From the NCBI RefSeq assembly GCF_002802965.1, contig NZ_NXGA01000001.1:2668521-2732520 (forward strand): a stretch of DNA of 64,000 nucleotides, given 5' to 3'. Every line of letters starts with the position of its first letter. The stretch's first letter is position 1. Under the pieces are notes generated by a model, which worked only from the letters and a program-made list of their open reading frames with translations, was not told the DNA's origin and ran no database searches. This document shows positions 27,302-37,122 of this stretch, piece after piece. The DNA is from Sporolactobacillus pectinivorans (GTDB lineage: Bacteria > Bacillota > Bacilli > Bacillales > Sporolactobacillaceae). Position numbers and translations under genes: made by a program.

Positions 27302-28477
27302 TTAATTTGAATACACAGTACGACTAAGCGTGTTCCATTCATTCGAAGGCATCATATCCAAATTCCAGAATCCAAAACCTGCCAGATGGTACTGATTGGA
27401 TAAGTTTAAAAACGCTTTTATGGACCGGTCGTCTGTCAGCCAGGCCTCATAATTTTTATTTTGCTCGGAGTAGGAAAAATAATAGGTAGCATTGGCGGGC
27501 TGCCATTCTTCGGGATGATGCGTTTTCAGCAGATTGCTGGCGTATGCACTTGATAACGCCTGGCTGCCCAAACTTTTCCCGTCTACCCCCACCTGCCAAA
27601 TTCTTGTATATGAAGGAAGTCCAAGCACCAGTTTCTGTGCCGGAATATCCGTCTGAATCAATTGTTCTATATTTTTTCTGAGCCATTGAAGCGAAGTGAC
27701 CGGACCGGGGTAAGGATCCGTTGACCAATGTTCATCGTAGCCCATAAGAACAATATAATCACAATACATTCCGATAAGTTTGTTAAACGATAAATAACTA
27801 TTTTGTCCGCCGAACATTTCCGGCTGCAAATCAATGGATAAAGTGATTTGATCCAGTTTCAAGGTTTTCGAAAAATCATTAATCAGCACTGTAAAAGCCG
27901 ACCGGTCCTTTACAGCAACATTTTCGATGTCGAGATTGATCCCGTCTAAATGGCTCCTTTCCGCATCCAGTCTAATTTCCTGAATCACCTGCCCCATTTT
28001 ATTCCGATCTGTAAGAAAACGGCTGATTTCTCCGGAAGATTGCTGCTGCATGGCCACCCTTCCCCATACCTTCTTCCCTTCACGATGTAAGCGAGTGATC
28101 ATCTCAGGTGCCAATACTTGTTGTGTCCCATAGGAAGCGTTTATTGTGGCAAAAAGCGGAGAAATGATATCAAGATGCTTATATCCGGCTACTTGAGTAT
28201 TGCTGCCGCTCAACCAACCAAGAGAAATCTCCTTTGCCTTCGTTGCTGTAGCTATTTTTCCTGTTGTCGAATGAAATGAACTGATTTCTGCATCCATCCA
28301 GTATATTGGTGCACTGACATTTTTAGCAGTTGTATCCTGATGAGGATAAAACGTTACAATGAGAGACGGAATGGCGAGCACAGGTACTGCTAACAGAATG
28401 GCAAAACGCAACATTAGCTTTATCAGTCGGTCTGTAGCATTTGATAGATCGTTTATAAGCATCACTCCTGACTGCAT
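27302..28477 (-). CDS. Glycoside hydrolase family 18-like membrane protein
   Basis: A 391-residue protein with one N-terminal membrane helix (about residues 20-42) and an extracellular TIM barrel of the GH18 type found in spore and wall hydrolases. The catalytic strand reads LDGINLDIENV, keeping the acid Glu of the DxxDxDxE motif, though the first Asp is replaced. IVLMGYDEHW and GFGFWNLDMMP match later barrel strands (the MGYD and W positions). It probably cleaves N-acetylglucosamine polymers in the wall. The start is uncertain: ATG 28477 has no ribosome site, while ATG 28462 is very close to AGGAG. Confidence 0.8.
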   Translation of the reverse strand: MQSGVMLINDLSNATDRLIKLMLRFAILLAVPVLAIPSLIVTFYPHQDTTAKNVSAPIYWMDAEISSFHSTTGKIATATKAKEISLGWLSGSNTQVAGYKHLDIISPLFATINASYGTQQVLAPEMITRLHREGKKVWGRVAMQQQSSGEISRFLTDRNKMGQVIQEIRLDAERSHLDGINLDIENVAVKDRSAFTVLINDFSKTLKLDQITLSIDLQPEMFGGQNSYLSFNKLIGMYCDYIVLMGYDEHWSTDPYPGPVTSLQWLRKNIEQLIQTDIPAQKLVLGLPSYTRIWQVGVDGKSLGSQALSSAYASNLLKTHHPEEWQPANATYYFSYSEQNKNYEAWLTDDRSIKAFLNLSNQYHLAGFGFWNLDMMPSNEWNTLSRTVYSN

Positions 28478-28640
28478 TGCTACTAATGAACCTATGTAAA
28501 AACACTCAAAAGTAGAATTGACAATCAGAGCCTGAATACTATTTTTGATAAAGACAACCTTTTCTTTTTTATATCATTATTGTCGCCTGTTTTACGATTG
28601 AACTTACTCTTTAGGTAGTGGTTGACGTCCACCTAACATT

Positions 28641-30044
28641 TTACTGCACTGGTTTCTTTTCATCAATCAGGTTTTTTTTAAACCAGTAAAACGCCAAAAT
28701 CAAAGCAATAATTACCAGGATAAAAATGAGGCTGATCCGCTGCTGCCTTTGAAATACAGAGCCGGCAATGCCGAAGCCGATTATTAGAATTCCGATGATT
28801 CCTGAATAAGGCTGAAGCGGCATGGTCCAATGTTTAACCGAATAGGCTCGCCGGTTTTTCATATCAGAAAGAATGATGTTCAGCCAATTTAAAATAAGCA
28901 TCGTACTGGAAGCCGTTGCCAGGTATTCATAAACAGATTTTGGCAGGAAATAAGAAAGGACATCGATGACAATTAACAGTCCCAACGTTAATAACAGCCC
29001 ATAGACGGGGATATCTTTTTTATTTCGTTTATTAAATAATTGGGGTGCCGCATGATCCGAAGCCAGAGCAGCAAGGATGGATGTCATCGAGTAAAGTGCG
29101 CCGATCATCGTAGAAAAGGCTGCGGATAAAATGATCAAGTTGAACAGGCCGCTGACAAAGGAAATATGAGCGGCAGAAAGGGCGGTCACAAACGGGCTCT
29201 CCGAGGGACCAATTGATTTCCAATGAGCGATCGATAAGATGGAAACAACAGAAAGAAGGTAAATAACAATCAATGCAAAAACAAGTGTATAGCCTGCTTT
29301 CGTTACATCGCCTTCGTTTCGACACTTATTGGCAATCAAACCAACTATTTCAATGCCGCCAAATGAAAGCAGTACAAAAAGCATGCTCCCCCAGAAGCCG
29401 AAAAAACCATTCGGAAATAAGCCCGCCTGAAACGGATTATGGACAGACAAAGAATGTAAAAATGAGGGCCTATTCCCGATGATAAGCATGAATGCCATCA
29501 GTATGAAAGCAAAAAGAGCAGACAGTTTAAGGACAGCGAAGAAAGACTCTATTGTTCCGAAATCTTTAATCCCGAGCAGAATCACACCGATTCCAAAACA
29601 GGAATAACCGGTAAAAAACAGCCACAGAGGAACTGTGGGGAACCAAAAGCGGGTAAATGTGGATAAAGCTGTAATTTCGCTGGATACAATCAATAAGCCG
29701 GCGAACCAGTAAATCCACCCAAAGACGAAAGCGTACGCTTCACCATAGGCTTTTTCAGCATAAGTCCGAAACGATCCGCTTTCCGGATCATTTACTGTCA
29801 TTTCTGCCAGTGCTGAGAATACAATCAAAGCGGCAAAGCCGGCGACTAAATAGCTCAGTAAAACGGACACACCGGCGGTACGGATCGATAAACCAGATCC
29901 GAGAAAAAAGCCGGCTCCAATAACCGAACTGATACCAATTAGACTGAGCTGCCACCATGAGAGATAAGAGCCCTTTCCAGACTGAACATTTTTCTGTTCC
30001 TGACGGTGAGCCATGTTTTGAATGGGATGATGGGACATTTTCAT
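28641..30044 (-). CDS. APC-family amino acid permease
   Basis: A roughly 467-residue permease with 12 hydrophobic helices. The substrate-binding unwound helix 1 is seen as LIGISSVIGAGFFLGSGLSIRTAG, and ALAEMTVNDPESGSFRTYAEKAYG is the conserved loop of the amino acid transporter group. I start it at ATG 30044 (MKMSHHPIQ) after AGAGGGGC rather than the upstream in-frame ATG. It resembles GABA- and aromatic-amino-acid-type permeases, but the substrate cannot be read. It is monogenic. Confidence 0.85.
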   Translation of the reverse strand: MKMSHHPIQNMAHRQEQKNVQSGKGSYLSWWQLSLIGISSVIGAGFFLGSGLSIRTAGVSVLLSYLVAGFAALIVFSALAEMTVNDPESGSFRTYAEKAYGEAYAFVFGWIYWFAGLLIVSSEITALSTFTRFWFPTVPLWLFFTGYSCFGIGVILLGIKDFGTIESFFAVLKLSALFAFILMAFMLIIGNRPSFLHSLSVHNPFQAGLFPNGFFGFWGSMLFVLLSFGGIEIVGLIANKCRNEGDVTKAGYTLVFALIVIYLLSVVSILSIAHWKSIGPSESPFVTALSAAHISFVSGLFNLIILSAAFSTMIGALYSMTSILAALASDHAAPQLFNKRNKKDIPVYGLLLTLGLLIVIDVLSYFLPKSVYEYLATASSTMLILNWLNIILSDMKNRRAYSVKHWTMPLQPYSGIIGILIIGFGIAGSVFQRQQRISLIFILVIIALILAFYWFKKNLIDEKKPVQ

Positions 30045-30239
30045 ATGTTGGAGCCCCTCTTTCAAATATGCGTTATTGTAAACATCTCCGTTAAATTCAT
30101 ACATTACCATAAAAATTTTTCATTTGAAAGCTTCCTTAGCCAAGACCTGTTAACTAAGATAGCTCCAGCCACCAACGTATAATGATGTCGCATTTTACGT
30201 TTTGCTTTGCAAACCTCCCTTCGATTCCGAATTTCAATT

Positions 30240-30515
30240 TTATTATTTTGAAGGAATTTGTCTTTGCCACTCGAGATATCCAAAAAGAAGGGCTGAAAAA
30301 AAATAATTGTACCGCGTCGAATCAACTTTGCTTTTCGCTCTGGTTCACGCCGGTTTTAATATGATCGGAATTATTATTGCTTTTATAATGGGAATGCTCC
30401 TGGCGCTCACATACATTGTCGGCCGCAGGAGCTTGACTCCCCCATTAATCAGCCATATACTTATTAACCTGCTTATTAAGCCTCGGTTATTGATGTTCAT
30501 TATACGTGTACTCAA
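30240..30515 (+). pseudogene. Remnant of a CPBP intramembrane metalloprotease
   Basis: Frame 1 gives KEFVFATRDIQKEGLKK, resembling the EExxFRG motif region. After a frameshift near 30302 the other frame gives VESTLLFALVHAGFNMIG..ALTYIVGRRSLTPPLISHILINL, the second and third CPBP motif regions with their His residues. The N-terminal helices are missing and the first motif is degraded. It is not functional. Confidence 0.6.
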
Positions 30516-30645
30516 AAATTGTTTAATTTATAAACGAAGTTGCTCATACCGTGTTTCTTATTTCGTCACTTATCGCTGCACACTTGAGGCAGAAATTTAA
30601 GCGAAAGAGCGAATTACTATTGACAGATATAAAAGGGGGTTTTTT

Positions 30646-31101
30646 ATGAAAAGAATCATTTCGGTTTTTATTGGTATTGCACTCTTATTATCTCTGGCAG
30701 CCTGCAGCAGCCAGTCGGGCCAGTCAGACAAATGGGAAAAAAGTATTTCAGCAAATAAACTTACCCAGCAGGAAAAAATTGCGATCGATTTTACGCAAAA
30801 CTTATACAGCGGCAATAAATCCAAACAGATCGCAACGATTAATCAATATGCTGCTCCAAAAACTATCAGCAGTTTAAAGGATAAAATAAAGGTTGGAGGT
30901 TTCCAGCAAACATTTCATTCTGTTGAGGTCATTAAAGGAGCCCAGGCAAAACTCAAAGGCAGAGAATATTTTCTTGCCCTGCTCGAGATGAAAGATTCAA
31001 AAAGCGTTGTTAACAAACGCATTGTCATCATGCCTGGTGACAAGGTCCTGCACATTCTTTCAGGAAATGTACAGACTTACAAAAAAGAACTCGGAAGCTG
31101 A
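30646..31101 (+). CDS. Lipoprotein of unknown function
   Basis: A 151-residue predicted lipoprotein. The signal peptide ends in the lipobox LSLAAC, with Cys at about residue 20, followed by a Ser/Gln linker. The mature part has a helical segment LTQQEKIAIDFTQNLYSGN and a beta-rich C-terminal half. No family is recognised; the size suggests a small NTF2-like or ligand-binding fold, but that is a guess. The ATG follows AAAAGGGGG. A terminator ends the unit. Confidence 0.8.
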   Translation: MKRIISVFIGIALLLSLAACSSQSGQSDKWEKSISANKLTQQEKIAIDFTQNLYSGNKSKQIATINQYAAPKTISSLKDKIKVGGFQQTFHSVEVIKGAQAKLKGREYFLALLEMKDSKSVVNKRIVIMPGDKVLHILSGNVQTYKKELGS

Positions 31102-31181
31102 TCCGTATACATTAAAAAAGGCTATCGATTCTGGATTGCCGCAATGCAGTAATTGTTCATCGAAAAACGTAAAATTAGACT

Positions 31182-31214
31182 AAGGCTGTTACGATCATGT
31201 AACAGCCTTTTTTG
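31182..31214 (+). terminator. Terminator after the lipoprotein gene
   Basis: AAGGCTGTTAC, six-base loop, GTAACAGCCTT followed by T-run. Confidence 0.85.
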
Positions 31215-31255
31215 GGTCATCTTTCCTCAAATTGAGGCGGGAGTCTCCCGACTGA

Positions 31256-31314
31256 CTATTAGTTGCTCCCAACCGTGTGTAAGTCGCTCCTAACCGCATA
31301 TTAGTTGCTCCTAA
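31256..31314 (-). repeat. 21-bp tandem repeat, 2.8 copies
   Basis: On the minus strand the units read TTAGGAGCAACTAATATGCGG, TTAGGAGCGACTTACACACGG and TTGGGAGCAACTAATAG. They overlap the last codons of the MFS gene but in a different frame. In that frame they spell LGATNMR-LGATYTR-LGATN-stop. Confidence 0.85.
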
Positions 31315-32518
31315 TCTTTCGGATGCCATGCAGCTCCTCTTTAAAAGGAAAATAAAGCGTCATCCCGGAACAGGCGACAATAAGACCAAAACAGAGCAGA
31401 ATCCACGGAACAGATAGTTGGCCGGTCAGGAATGAGCCAAAAAGTGCGCCCAGGGGAACAGTACATGAGCCAAGCATCGCGTTAAAGCTATTGACCCGTC
31501 CCCTCTTGTCATCTTCAGTAATCAATTGGAAAGTTGTTCCAATGCCGATACTGGCAAAGCTGATCCCCAGACCCAGTAATCCGAAGAAGAAAGTCAGCGG
31601 GATAAAATTCGGCAGTAATCCTGCTAAGATTAAAGCAGTACCCTCCAAAACAAGGCCAGCCAATGACAATCTGATCTGGTTACTGATATGGCTGAAAAGA
31701 ATGATCACGCTTCCCAACAAAGCACCTATCGATATTGCCGCGTCCATCCAACCCAATCCTGTCGATCCGAATCTTAATTGATGACTGATGACAACAAGGA
31801 AAACTTCAATCGGCGCGAGAAAGAAGTTAATGATCACACCACCCACCAAAGTAAGGCATAAAAGACGTTTCATTCGAAATGTATAGAAAAGCCCCTCTTT
31901 AAATCTTGTAAAAAATGATTCACCACGCCCCGGTTGATTTATTGGAGGAATTTTCAGAAAAAGTGAGAAGAAAAAAGAAATAATAAATGATAGACCGTTT
32001 AAAACGAATACTGAACTGATCGATAAAACCGAGATCAATATACCGCCGATAACTGGCCCCAATATAGTCGAAAAACGCCTAATAAATTCAAAAATCGCAT
32101 TCCCTGCTGACAAATTGTTCTTATCCAAAACAAGCGGAACTGTAGAAGAAAGAGCAGGTGAGAAAAAAGCATTCATCGCTGAAATCATGACAAGAAATAA
32201 ATTAATTGTAATCAGTGAGAAGTGCCCTTCTAAAGTCAGGACAGCGATCACAAACATAACCAGCCCTCTGACAAAATCTGAGATCATCAATATTTGTTTC
32301 TTTATATTCCGATCAGCAAAGACACCCGCCCATGGCATAACAAGGATTGAAGGAAGTGTCATGCAGATTACACTCATCCCAAGGGACATGGCTGAACCCG
32401 TCTGCTTCATAATCGTCCACATTAGGCCGATATAATAGATCTGATCCCCGAAGATAGAAATACCCTGCCCTCCAAGCAATAGTAAAAATTGACGATTTTT
32501 CAATAACCCATTCATCAT
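31301..32518 (-). CDS. MFS transporter, EntS/MefA-like
   Basis: A 405-residue 12-helix major facilitator. The N-terminus NRQFLLLLGGQGISIFGDQIYYIGLMW and the helix 2-3 loop GVFADRNIKKQIL are typical of the exporter group that includes MefA and EntS. It lies 85 bp downstream of an ArsR-type regulator on the same strand and probably forms an operon with it, so its expression should answer to that regulator's ligand. The stop codon falls inside a 21-bp tandem repeat, which may have replaced the original C-terminus by a few residues. Confidence 0.88.
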   Translation of the reverse strand: MMNGLLKNRQFLLLLGGQGISIFGDQIYYIGLMWTIMKQTGSAMSLGMSVICMTLPSILVMPWAGVFADRNIKKQILMISDFVRGLVMFVIAVLTLEGHFSLITINLFLVMISAMNAFFSPALSSTVPLVLDKNNLSAGNAIFEFIRRFSTILGPVIGGILISVLSISSVFVLNGLSFIISFFFSLFLKIPPINQPGRGESFFTRFKEGLFYTFRMKRLLCLTLVGGVIINFFLAPIEVFLVVISHQLRFGSTGLGWMDAAISIGALLGSVIILFSHISNQIRLSLAGLVLEGTALILAGLLPNFIPLTFFFGLLGLGISFASIGIGTTFQLITEDDKRGRVNSFNAMLGSCTVPLGALFGSFLTGQLSVPWILLCFGLIVACSGMTLYFPFKEELHGIRKIRSN

Positions 32519-32603
32519 ATTTTCATCATTCCATTTATATAGAATTAATATTTCTATTTATATCGAATATAGAAGCAAAAATTAGCCATTTTCCCTCATC
32601 AGA

Positions 32604-33653
32604 CTAATCTTTAATCAGTGACTGAAGCATTTGATTCATTAATTTTTTGATTTGTTCATTCCTGACTTCGTAGTAGATCCGATTTTCTTTCCTGACCGGC
32701 CTTACAAAACCATAGTACGAAAGTGAGGATAAATGATGAGAAATTGTTGAATTGGAAAGATGCAGCTGCTGCCCTAGTTCATAGCCATAAAGCGGCCTCT
32801 GATTCAGCAAACGGATAATGCTGATGCGCTTCTCGTCTGCAAGCACTTTGAAAGCCTGATCCACTTTGCCCCTGTCCGCAGAATAGCCTTGTTCTTCAAA
32901 TGGGAGCTGCCTGAGGCCAAATAGGAAAAGGCAAAAATTTTCAGTACTGGTCGTAAATGACCAATCATCGTAGAATACAGAGGGAGCAAGAACAACCTCA
33001 TTCATCTGATCGACAGGCATCTGATACTTCTTTGAAACGAGCTGTAAAAACTTTTTTTCACCATGTGTTTCCGCAAAATTTTTTACCTTATTGATTGTAA
33101 CTTGCTGCTTTTCCAGGAAACCGCTTAATTCATCCTTCATCAATTGAGACAAAGTATACAGAAGCTTTATCAGGCGCTCTTTTGTTTCTTCTTTGTGGAC
33201 ATACAGATAGAGCAGCTTCCATTTTTCCTGTTCCGGCAGATTACTTTGATCAATGTTGGTCGTCGTTGTTTCCAGATTTACAGGATTAATCGTGCCTTCC
33301 GGTCCATAACCTGTGTGAAGAAAATAGGAAAACAATTTACGACTGGGAAGCTGCTTCAATGATTCGAGAAAAAGATCGATGTCAGCATAGACTTTTTCAT
33401 CCCACGCAAAACGTACTAAAGTTAATCCCAGGTAACTCTCATAGTTAAAAAACACGTCCAGCTCTTTTTTTACATCCTGAGGTAAAATCGCCCTCTTTTG
33501 CACAACCCACTGTTTCAACTCAATCGGTTTCTCCTGAAAACCACGTGATTCGTCTAATTGGATTCTATCAGGTGTCGTCACACGAAACATCGCGGCGAAC
33601 AGTTCAAAGACAGGAGATGTAACATAATGAACTTCAGGCATTGCTGCTTCCAT
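32604..33653 (-). CDS. ArsR-type winged-helix regulator with long N-terminal domain
   Basis: A 349-residue regulator. The first 260 residues form a largely helical domain of the DUF5937 type. The last 90 form an ArsR-like winged helix: AFKVLADEKRISIIRLLNQRPLYGYELGQQLHLSNSTISHHLSSLSYYGFVRPVRKENRIYYEV. No metal-binding cysteines are seen, so the effector is probably organic. It is upstream of the MFS gene in one unit. TATAAAT-containing A/T-rich motifs occur both upstream of it (33695-33715) and before the MFS gene (32535-32575) and could be its sites; this is speculative. Confidence 0.82.
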   Translation of the reverse strand: MEAAMPEVHYVTSPVFELFAAMFRVTTPDRIQLDESRGFQEKPIELKQWVVQKRAILPQDVKKELDVFFNYESYLGLTLVRFAWDEKVYADIDLFLESLKQLPSRKLFSYFLHTGYGPEGTINPVNLETTTTNIDQSNLPEQEKWKLLYLYVHKEETKERLIKLLYTLSQLMKDELSGFLEKQQVTINKVKNFAETHGEKKFLQLVSKKYQMPVDQMNEVVLAPSVFYDDWSFTTSTENFCLFLFGLRQLPFEEQGYSADRGKVDQAFKVLADEKRISIIRLLNQRPLYGYELGQQLHLSNSTISHHLSSLSYYGFVRPVRKENRIYYEVRNEQIKKLMNQMLQSLIKD

Positions 33654-34060
33654 TGAATCACTCCAATAGCCAATTTTGTTTCATGTCGAGTGTGAAACAT
33701 TCGATTTATATAAAAACATACATTTTATGACAATGAAATTATAGCACATCTTTAGCATTCGTTGAATCCTATTCTCAGCAAAGCCATAAATATTTTAGGA
33801 ATTAATCATTGGTCACAGTTCACGTCAACTTCCATTCAAGTTATTTTAAAAAAATAAAAGATTTAAAATGATTCACGCAGTCTTTATAATTTTAATTAAG
33901 AACGCAAAAGCACCCGGAGTTAAGGAATTATTATAGAATATCATCATTTGCAGGCAGTTAATCGGCACAAATAAACTTTTTACTGAACTCTTTTTCAAAT
34001 GTTTAAAAATTTTTTAAAGCTGTAATTTATAGTCGGCAATTTAAGAGAGTGGGGATAATA
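33654..34060. other. A/T-rich intergenic region
   Basis: Lies between the leftward ArsR-type operon and the rightward methyltransferase-like gene. Both promoters must be here. No RNA element or small gene is convincing. Confidence 0.5.
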
Positions 34061-34579
34061 ATGAATGCATTTCTCACGGTGATACCGATAATACTTATTA
34101 GGTTCGGGCTTCTAAACATTCTAGACAAACGAGCATTAAAACGTGCAGCTTACTTTCCCCCACTAATAGGGGGTGAGAAAGTGGCATTTTGGTTCTATCA
34201 GATTGCAAACATTCTCATACTCCTGTATTTACTTTTTCTTAGAATCAGGAATGACTCATTTTGGTATTACGCAGGCTTGATCATATACAGTCTAGGGATC
34301 ATTCTTTGCATCATATCCGTAGTAGATTTTGCAAAACCGAACAAGAATGGAATAAATTTAAAAGGGCTTTATCGAATGTCGCGTAATCCTATGTACGTTG
34401 CCTATTTTATTTATTTTTTAGGTTGTGTGCTGCTCACGCGCTCGCTGATATTACTGACACTACTCGTAATTTTTCAAATATCAACTCATTGGATCATCCT
34501 TTCAGAAGAAAGATGGTGCACCAAGGAATTTGACGGAGAGTACGTAAAATATATGCATAGAGTGAGACGCTATTTTTAG
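34061..34579 (+). CDS. Isoprenylcysteine methyltransferase-like (ICMT/PEMT family) membrane protein
   Basis: A 172-residue membrane protein with about five hydrophobic segments. The C-terminal half carries the family signature GLYRMSRNPMYVAYFIYFLG, then ILSEERWCTKEFDGEYVKYMHRVRRYF, where the RNPxY and EE..F...Y..Y residues bind SAM in relatives. Bacterial members methylate lipids or small isoprenoids; the substrate is unknown. The start is ATG 34061; a GTG at 34049 is an alternative. Confidence 0.82.
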   Translation: MNAFLTVIPIILIRFGLLNILDKRALKRAAYFPPLIGGEKVAFWFYQIANILILLYLLFLRIRNDSFWYYAGLIIYSLGIILCIISVVDFAKPNKNGINLKGLYRMSRNPMYVAYFIYFLGCVLLTRSLILLTLLVIFQISTHWIILSEERWCTKEFDGEYVKYMHRVRRYF

Positions 34580-34731
34580 AGGCATAAGACGCTTCTATTA
34601 AATGTCTATAACCCGGTTTAGAACCAAAATTGACAATGAACACGCGTAATCGAAGCGACCTTGGAAGTGTTACCGAAAGCAGAATAAAATGTTATACAAC
34701 TTAACACATTCAGCCAGAAGGGAATTTTACT

Positions 34732-35304
34732 ATGTCGGAATCAGATATTACGAAAAGAGCAATTTCCCAAGCACTTGAGCACTTATGCCATAAAAAGCGT
34801 TTTGACAAGATTAGTATTTCCGACATTACTCAGGCCTGTGGTTTGAATCGACAGACTTTATATTATCATTTTGCCAATAAATATGACCTGCTGGATTGGA
34901 CATACCGCCGTCTGTCATTCCACTATTTAGAGGAAGGCACGACGCTCGATAATTGGGATGAGCACGTTTTAGCGATGCTCGTCACCATCCAGTCCCACCG
35001 TGACTTTTATCGGAACACGACATCCAGTGATCCAAGCATTTTGGCAAATAGTTTTTCTGTAATCACTAATAAATTGTTTGCAGCGCTCATCAATCGTTTT
35101 GACTCGGAAAAACGCATTCAGGAAAGCGATGGTATATTTTATTCAAACTTTTTCTCTTATGGCTGCTGTGGTATTCTGCTTTCCTGGATTATGCATGGTT
35201 TTAAAGACTCTGCACAGACTATAGCGAACCAATTATTCCGCCTGGCAAAGGACGTCGAAATACTGGCATACCGCCTGCTGCAGGAAAAAAATCAAACCAT
35301 CTGA
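34732..35304 (+). CDS. TetR/AcrR family regulator
   Basis: A 190-residue repressor-type protein. The N-terminal HTH is ISISDITQACGLNRQTLYYHFANKYDLLDW (residues about 25-55). The C-terminal domain resembles the DhaS/TetR_C group. The ATG at 34732 follows AGAAGGGAA. It lies 117 bp upstream of the oleate hydratase gene on the same strand and is its likely regulator, perhaps sensing a fatty acid; that link is inferred from position only. Confidence 0.88.
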   Translation: MSESDITKRAISQALEHLCHKKRFDKISISDITQACGLNRQTLYYHFANKYDLLDWTYRRLSFHYLEEGTTLDNWDEHVLAMLVTIQSHRDFYRNTTSSDPSILANSFSVITNKLFAALINRFDSEKRIQESDGIFYSNFFSYGCCGILLSWIMHGFKDSAQTIANQLFRLAKDVEILAYRLLQEKNQTI

Positions 35305-35421
35305 CATGTTCTCTAGACGATTTCATGATTTTGTCTGAAAATCACACAAATAGCGATAATTGCTGCATGTAGTTTTTCTCATACTGGTGTACATTGAAAT
35401 CAAATCAGGGAGGGGTTATCG

Positions 35422-37122
35422 ATGGTTAAAAAGAGAACAGGAATACTAGCGGCCGGTGCAGCGGTAATAGGTATCACCTATGCCGCAAAGAAGTGGCAGC
35501 AGAGTATAAAATCGATGAAGGAAAAAACTGCGGACGAGGAAATAAAGTCCCGCTATTATGGTGAAAAGCAGGTCTACTTTATCGGTGGTGGAATCGCCAG
35601 TTTAGCGGGTGCTGCTTTTTTAGTTCGTGATGCTCATTTCGATGGCCACAACATTCATGTTATTGAAGGGATGCCTGTTTTAGGCGGAAGTAATGATGGT
35701 GCCGGTTCTGCAGCGCAGGGCTTTGTCTGCCGTGGCGGCCGAATGTTAAATGAAGAAACCTATGAAAATTTCTGGGATTTATTTAAAAGTATCCCCTCTT
35801 TGGCTATGCCGGGTAAAAGTGTAACGGAGGAAATTTTAAACTTTGACCACCTGCACCCCACACATGCCCAGGCACGTTTAATTGATAAAGAACGCAATAT
35901 TTTAGACGCCCATTCAATGGGATTCGATAACGATGATCGTATCGCGATGATCAGACTATTAGCGACAAAAGAAAACAAGCTGGATAATTTAACGATTCAG
36001 GATTGGTTTGGCCCGCATTTCTTTGAAACAAACTTTTGGTATATGTGGCAAACGACCTTTGCTTTTCAAAAATGGAGCAGCCTGTTCGAACTACGGCGTT
36101 ACATGAATCGCATGATTCTGGAATTCTCGCGCATTGATACGCTGGAAGGAGTCACTAGAACACCCTACAATCAGTATGAAAGCCTTATCCTGCCACTCAA
36201 AGCTTATCTTGATAAATATGGCGTTGATTTTTCCATTAACCGGACGGTAACAGATGTTGATTTTAAAGATGATGATACGATTACTGCCACTGCGTTACAC
36301 TTTGACGATGGCTCTTCTCTGAAGTTAAAGGAAGGCGATATCGTGATCATGACCAATGCCTGCATGACCGATAGCGCCACTTTGGGAGATTGGGATGTAC
36401 CTGCCCCAATACCTGAAGAACGTCCCATTTCAGGCGAACTATGGTATAAAATTGCTCACAAGAAAGCAAACTTGGGAAATCCGGAACCATTCTTTACACA
36501 TGAAAAGGAAACAAACTGGGAGAGCTTCACGGTTACATGTAAAGGCAGCAAGCTTTTAAAACGTATTGAAAAATTTACTGACAATATTCCCGGCAGCGGC
36601 GCGCTGATGACTTTCAAGGATTCGAACTGGTTAATGAACATCGTGATTGCCGCTCAGCCTCACTTCAAGGCGCAAGATGCAGACACAACCATCTTTTGGG
36701 GATATGGATTGTATACGGACCGCGTTGGAGACTATGTGAAGAAACCTATGAAGGAGTGCAGTGGTGAAGAAATCCTTTATGAACTGATCTGTCATTTGAA
36801 ATGGGAAGAGGACTGGAATGAAATAAAGGAAGAGGTCGTTAACGTCATCCCGTGCTATATGCCTTATATTGATGCACAATTTCAGCCAAGAGCCATGTCT
36901 GATCGCCCGTCTGTTGTTCCAGAGGGAAGCACTAATTTTGCCATGATCAGCCAATTTGTTGAAATACCAAAGGACATGGTTTTTACAGAAGAGTATTCTG
37001 TCCGCGCTGCGCGCATTGCGGTATACAGTCTGTTTCATATTGACAAAGAAATTTGTCACGTAACACCCTATAATCGGAGTCCGAAAGTGCTGGCAAAAGC
37101 CATACAAACAATGTATCGATAA
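35422..37122 (+). CDS. ohyA: Oleate hydratase (myosin-cross-reactive antigen family)
   Basis: An FAD enzyme that adds water to the double bond of oleic and related unsaturated fatty acids, giving 10-hydroxy fatty acids; it is linked to fatty-acid detoxification. The 566-residue protein has the dinucleotide motif VYFIGGGIASLAGAAFLVRDA near residue 50, the IEGMPVLGGSNDGAG loop and the C-terminal FTEEYSVRAARIAVY..PYNRSPKVL block. It is unusual in having about 35 extra N-terminal residues with a hydrophobic stretch (GILAAGAAVIGITYAA), possibly a membrane anchor. The start follows CAGGGAGGGG. Confidence 0.95.
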   Translation: MVKKRTGILAAGAAVIGITYAAKKWQQSIKSMKEKTADEEIKSRYYGEKQVYFIGGGIASLAGAAFLVRDAHFDGHNIHVIEGMPVLGGSNDGAGSAAQGFVCRGGRMLNEETYENFWDLFKSIPSLAMPGKSVTEEILNFDHLHPTHAQARLIDKERNILDAHSMGFDNDDRIAMIRLLATKENKLDNLTIQDWFGPHFFETNFWYMWQTTFAFQKWSSLFELRRYMNRMILEFSRIDTLEGVTRTPYNQYESLILPLKAYLDKYGVDFSINRTVTDVDFKDDDTITATALHFDDGSSLKLKEGDIVIMTNACMTDSATLGDWDVPAPIPEERPISGELWYKIAHKKANLGNPEPFFTHEKETNWESFTVTCKGSKLLKRIEKFTDNIPGSGALMTFKDSNWLMNIVIAAQPHFKAQDADTTIFWGYGLYTDRVGDYVKKPMKECSGEEILYELICHLKWEEDWNEIKEEVVNVIPCYMPYIDAQFQPRAMSDRPSVVPEGSTNFAMISQFVEIPKDMVFTEEYSVRAARIAVYSLFHIDKEICHVTPYNRSPKVLAKAIQTMYR

